Assembly: GCA_937890825.1 (NCBI GenBank)
Contig: CALADS010000074.1
Coordinates: 62,001 to 126,000, forward strand
DNA from: an uncultured Bacteroides sp.
GTDB taxonomy: Bacteria > Bacteroidota > Bacteroidia > Bacteroidales > Bacteroidaceae
Direction of reading: 5' to 3'
Length of the DNA: 64,000 bases
Shown here: positions 60,426-64,000 of the stretch, one piece after another
How positions within the stretch are numbered: the first letter of the stretch is position 1
Layout of the letters: every line of letters starts with the position of its first letter
Made by a program: the position numbers and the translations under genes
The notes under the pieces: generated by a model
The model's database searches: none
What the model was told of the DNA's origin: nothing
What the model saw: only the letters and a program-made list of their open reading frames with translations

Positions 60426-62312
60426 ATGGAATATACTATACTAATCTTATTGCTACCTCTGCTTTCCTTCCTATTACTAGGATTAGGAGGAAAATGGATG
60501 AGCCATCGCACCGCAGGCCTCATCGGTACCGGTGTACTGACTGCCGTTACCCTGCTGTCGTATGTAACTGCTGTCACCTACTTTGGCACTCCTCGCCTGG
60601 CCGACGGAACCTATGCTACCCTGATGCCTTATAACTTCACCTGGTTGCCGTTCACCGATACCTTGAGCATCGACCTGGGTATTCTGCTCGACCCCATTTC
60701 CGTGGTGATGCTCATCGTCATCAGCACCGTATCTTTGATGGTACATATCTACTCTTTCGGCTATATGAAAGGGGAAACAGGTTTTCAGCGCTACTATGCT
60801 TTCCTGTCGCTGTTCACCATGTCTATGCTGGGATTGGTAGTAGCTACCAACATTTTCCAGATGTATCTGTTTTGGGAGCTGGTGGGCGTTTCCTCTTACC
60901 TGCTCATCGGATTCTACTACACCAAGCCGACAGCTATCGCAGCATCGAAGAAAGCTTTCATCGTGACCCGTTTTGCCGACCTGGGCTTTCTGATTGGTAT
61001 TTTGGTATACGGCTACTATGCAGGTACCTATACCTTTACGCCCGATGAAATGACGCTGATGAAAAACAGTGCCTTGATACCATTGGCCCTGGGGCTGATG
61101 TTTATCGGCGGTGCCGGTAAAAGTGCCATGTTCCCCTTGCACATCTGGTTGCCCGATGCCATGGAAGGCCCCACCCCTGTCAGTGCCCTGATTCATGCCG
61201 CTACCATGGTGGTGGCCGGTGTCTACCTGGTGGCCCGTATGTTTCCGCTGTTTATCGGCTATGCCCCTGAGGTATTGCACATAGTGGCCTATGTAGGAGC
61301 CTTTACAGCCTTCTATGCAGCCAGCGTGGCCTGCGTGCAGAGCGACATCAAGCGCGTGCTGGCTTTCTCTACCATCTCACAGATAGGCTTTATGATGGTG
61401 GCACTGGGTGTATGCACTTCATCTGATCCTCATACAGGCGGTTTGGGCTACATGGCCGGTATGTTCCATCTGTTTACCCACGCCATGTTCAAGGCCCTGC
61501 TCTTTTTGGGTGCCGGCAGCATCATCCATGCCGTACACAGCAATGAAATGTCGGCCATGGGAGGCTTACGAAAATACATGCCCATCACCCATTGGACCTT
61601 CCTGATTGCTTGCCTGGCCATTGCCGGTATTCCCCCCTTCTCGGGCTTCTTCTCGAAAGATGAGATACTGGCAGCCTGCTTCCGGTTCAGCCCCGTAATG
61701 GGCTGGGTGATGACCTTCATTGCCGGCATGACCGCCTACTATATGTTCCGCCTCTACTTCGGCATCTTTTGGGGCACAGAGAATAAAGCGCTGCATGCCG
61801 CACATACCCCTCATGAAAGTCCGCTGAGCATGACCTTCCCGCTGATGTTTTTGGCAGCCGTTACCCTGGTGGCCGGATTCATACCTTTCGGCGAACTGGT
61901 ATCAGCCAACGGACAAGCTTACCACATCCACCTGGACTGGAGCGTAGCCGGAACCAGCATCGCAGTAGCCCTCATTGCCATTGCACTGGCCACTCTCATC
62001 TATGCCCGCAGCAAACAGCCTGTGGCCGATGCACTGGCACATCGTTTCCGGGGCCTGTGGACCGCAGCCTACCACCGGTTCTATATCGATGAAATCTATC
62101 AGTTCATTACCCATAAGATTATCTTCGGCTGCATATCCCGCCCCATTGCCTGGTGGGACCGCCACGTGGTAGACGGGTTCTTCAACTTTCTGGCCTGGAG
62201 CACCGAAGCTACCAGCGAGGAAATACGAGGCTTGCAAAGCGGCCACGTGCAGCAATACGCTTTTGTATTCCTATTGGGTGCCCTCGGACTCATTCTGCTG
62301 CTCGTGTTCTAA
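60426..62312 (+). CDS. nuoL: NADH-quinone oxidoreductase subunit L
   Basis: 628 residues, about 16 membrane helices with the antiporter-like core (FWELVGVSSYLLIGFYYTKP, LPDAMEGPTPVSALIHAATMV, DIKRVLAFSTISQIGFMM) and the lateral C-terminal helix. Distal proton pump unit. The spacers in the nuoK-L-M-N stretch are 30-57 bases with no hairpins seen. Confidence 0.95.
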   Translation: MEYTILILLLPLLSFLLLGLGGKWMSHRTAGLIGTGVLTAVTLLSYVTAVTYFGTPRLADGTYATLMPYNFTWLPFTDTLSIDLGILLDPISVVMLIVISTVSLMVHIYSFGYMKGETGFQRYYAFLSLFTMSMLGLVVATNIFQMYLFWELVGVSSYLLIGFYYTKPTAIAASKKAFIVTRFADLGFLIGILVYGYYAGTYTFTPDEMTLMKNSALIPLALGLMFIGGAGKSAMFPLHIWLPDAMEGPTPVSALIHAATMVVAGVYLVARMFPLFIGYAPEVLHIVAYVGAFTAFYAASVACVQSDIKRVLAFSTISQIGFMMVALGVCTSSDPHTGGLGYMAGMFHLFTHAMFKALLFLGAGSIIHAVHSNEMSAMGGLRKYMPITHWTFLIACLAIAGIPPFSGFFSKDEILAACFRFSPVMGWVMTFIAGMTAYYMFRLYFGIFWGTENKALHAAHTPHESPLSMTFPLMFLAAVTLVAGFIPFGELVSANGQAYHIHLDWSVAGTSIAVALIAIALATLIYARSKQPVADALAHRFRGLWTAAYHRFYIDEIYQFITHKIIFGCISRPIAWWDRHVVDGFFNFLAWSTEATSEEIRGLQSGHVQQYAFVFLLGALGLILLLVF

Positions 62313-62345
62313 GATTTATCAATCAAGAATTAAAATATTATAGAT

Positions 62346-63824
62346 ATGAACTTCTTATCCTTATTCGTTCTCATTCCACTGCTGATGCTGCTGGGCTTGT
62401 GGCTCAGCCGGAATATTGCACAAATCCGTGCAGTGATGGTGACCGGTGCTTCGGCCTTGCTGGCATTGAGCATCTTGCTTACTGCACTCTATCTACAAGC
62501 CCGTCAGGGAGGTGATACAGCCGATATGCTGTATTGTGCAGATATCCCCTGGTACCCGGCCCTGAACATTCATTACTCTGTAGGAGTAGACGGTATATCC
62601 GTAGCCATGCTGCTGCTTTCTGCCATCATTGTATTTACAGGAACATTCGCTTCGTGGCGGCTGCAACCCCTGACCAAGGAATACTTCTTATGGTTCACTT
62701 TATTATCACTCGGTGTGTTCGGCTTCTTCATTTCTACCGACCTCTTCACCATGTTCATGTTCTATGAAGTAGCTCTGATACCGATGTACCTGCTCATCGG
62801 TGTATGGGGCAGCGGTCGCAAGGAATATTCGGCCATGAAGCTTACCTTGATGCTCATGGGTGGTTCGGCCTTCCTGCTGATTGGTATCTTAGGTATCTAT
62901 TACGGTGCAGGAGCCACTACCATGAACCTGCAAGAAATAGCCGCCCTGCACAACATTCCGGTGGAACAACAACGCATCTGGTTTCCCCTTACCTTCCTGG
63001 GATTTGGCGTACTGGGTGCCCTCTTCCCCTTCCATACCTGGAGTCCCGACGGTCATGCCTCGGCTCCTACAGCCGTGTCCATGCTCCACGCCGGTGTGTT
63101 GATGAAACTGGGAGGTTACGGATGCTTCCGCATTGCCATGTACCTTATGCCCGAAGCAGCCCAAGAACTAGGCTGGATATTCCTGGTACTCACCGGCATA
63201 TCAGTGGTCTATGGAGCCTTCTCGGCCTGCGTACAGACCGACTTGAAATACATCAATGCCTATTCATCGGTATCGCACTGCGGCCTGGTGCTGTTTGCCC
63301 TGTTGATGATGAATCAGACCGCCTGCACGGGTGCCGTGCTACAGATGTTGAGCCACGGTTTGATGACTGCCCTGTTCTTTGCCTTAATCGGTATGATTTA
63401 TGGCCGCACCCACACACGTGATGTACGAGAGCTGAACGGACTGATGAAAGTAATGCCTTTCTTATCGGTGTGCTATGTCATTGCCGGTCTGGCCAATCTC
63501 GGTCTGCCTGGACTGAGCGGATTCATAGCCGAAATGACTATCTTCAACGGTGCCTTCCAACACGCCGACACCTTTCACCGGGTATGGACTGTAATAGCCT
63601 GCTGCAGCATTGTGATAACCGCTGTGTACATTCTGCGTCTGGTGGGTAAGATTCTTTATGGCACTTGCACCAATCCGCACCACCTGGCACTGACCGATGC
63701 CACCTGGGACGAACGTACCGCTGTTATTATTCTGATAGTCTGTGTAGCTGCATTGGGACTGGCTCCCTGGTGGATTAGCGGAATGATTAGCGAAAGTGTA
63801 CTGCCCATCATAAGTAATTTATAA
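62346..63824 (+). CDS. nuoM: NADH-quinone oxidoreductase subunit M
   Basis: 492 residues, about 14 membrane helices. FYEVALIPMYLLIGVWG with the conserved Glu, FPFHTWSPDGHASAPTAVSM, and DLKYINAYSSVSHCGLV are typical. Antiporter-like proton pump subunit. Confidence 0.95.
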   Translation: MNFLSLFVLIPLLMLLGLWLSRNIAQIRAVMVTGASALLALSILLTALYLQARQGGDTADMLYCADIPWYPALNIHYSVGVDGISVAMLLLSAIIVFTGTFASWRLQPLTKEYFLWFTLLSLGVFGFFISTDLFTMFMFYEVALIPMYLLIGVWGSGRKEYSAMKLTLMLMGGSAFLLIGILGIYYGAGATTMNLQEIAALHNIPVEQQRIWFPLTFLGFGVLGALFPFHTWSPDGHASAPTAVSMLHAGVLMKLGGYGCFRIAMYLMPEAAQELGWIFLVLTGISVVYGAFSACVQTDLKYINAYSSVSHCGLVLFALLMMNQTACTGAVLQMLSHGLMTALFFALIGMIYGRTHTRDVRELNGLMKVMPFLSVCYVIAGLANLGLPGLSGFIAEMTIFNGAFQHADTFHRVWTVIACCSIVITAVYILRLVGKILYGTCTNPHHLALTDATWDERTAVIILIVCVAALGLAPWWISGMISESVLPIISNL

Positions 63825-63851
63825 TTCTTAATCTCAATTCTTAATTCAACA

Positions 63852-64000
63852 ATGGATTATTCTCAATTCTTACTCATGAAAGAAGAGCTTTCACTGATGC
63901 TGGTCATCTTGATACTCTTCATAGCCGACCTCTTTATGAGCCCCGATGCACATAAGAACAACGGCAAGCCTGTGCTGAACACCATGCTGCCTGTGGTGCT
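63852..64000 (+). CDS. nuoN: NADH-quinone oxidoreductase subunit N, cut by window end
   Basis: Open from the ATG at 63852 to the window end (49 codons). Starts MDYSQFLLMKEELSL followed by a membrane segment LMLVILILFIADLFM, the usual NuoN N-terminus, and the position after nuoM supports it. Confidence 0.85.
   Translation, partial: MDYSQFLLMKEELSLMLVILILFIADLFMSPDAHKNNGKPVLNTMLPVV

Overview
The window looks like a chromosomal segment of a gut Bacteroidales bacterium, most likely Bacteroides or Phocaeicola. The reasons are the Bacteroidetes-type -7 promoter elements (TAnnTTTG) in front of many genes, the lipoprotein and glycoside hydrolase content, an arabinose locus built around a Nudix-type AraR, an inositol-lipid gene cluster of the kind known from Bacteroides, and a complex I cluster with fused nuoCD and no nuoEFG. 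The species cannot be settled from the sequence alone. No rRNA, tRNA, CRISPR array, prophage or insertion sequence was recognised.

Layout. (1) 1-2003, minus: a surface-type lipoprotein (cut by the window edge) and a YjbH-like outer-membrane protein behind a very good -33/-7 promoter. (2) 2204-9967, minus: one tight operon cysQ, SLC13 transporter, cysC, cysD, cysN, sulfotransferase, PCMD-domain secreted protein. It imports sulfate, makes PAPS, uses it for sulfonation and removes PAP; no PAPS or sulfite reductase gene is present in the window. (3) 10043-11884: a 22-bp tandem repeat, a SPOR lipoprotein and a small YtxH/holin-like membrane operon. (4) 11967-16780: manA, and divergently galM, a sugar MFS permease and galK. 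(5) 16952-36595: the L-arabinose region, with GH51 and a broken GH43 on the minus strand and, on the plus strand, mutarotase lipoprotein, SSS symporter, araR, araD, araA, araB, GH97, GH146 (split by an in-frame TAG), GH51, then transketolase and rpiB. (6) 36677-37849: an iron-type alcohol dehydrogenase. (7) 38131-42134, minus: inositol-lipid genes (myo-inositol-phosphate synthase, PgpA-like phosphatase, GtrA-like protein, CDP-alcohol phosphotransferase, PAP2/IPC-synthase-like protein). (8) 42233-44770: a DUF5686-type outer-membrane protein. (9) 44995-49627, minus: GH92, MFS and GH130, a mannoside/N-glycan set. (10) 49980-54742: dxs, trkA, trkH. (11) 54843-64000: a small unknown secreted protein and nuoA-B-CD-H-I-J-K-L-M-N (nuoN cut by the window end).

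How the parts work together. The arabinose genes release arabinose (GH51, GH146, GH97), anomerise and import it (mutarotase, symporter), convert it to xylulose 5-phosphate (AraA, AraB, AraD) and feed it into the pentose phosphate pathway (transketolase, RpiB), under a Nudix-fold AraR that has lost catalytic glutamates. Two enzymes of this region are damaged (GH43 by an internal deletion with frame change, GH146 by a nonsense codon) and no SusC/SusD pair or endo-arabinanase is present, which suggests a polymer-degrading locus in decay around an intact monosaccharide pathway. The sulfonation operon and the inositol-lipid cluster, about 30 kb apart, could both make molecules that resemble host lipids (sulfonated sterols, inositol phospholipids and sphingolipids). 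Several intergenic gaps hold iterated or palindromic short elements that no gene explains.
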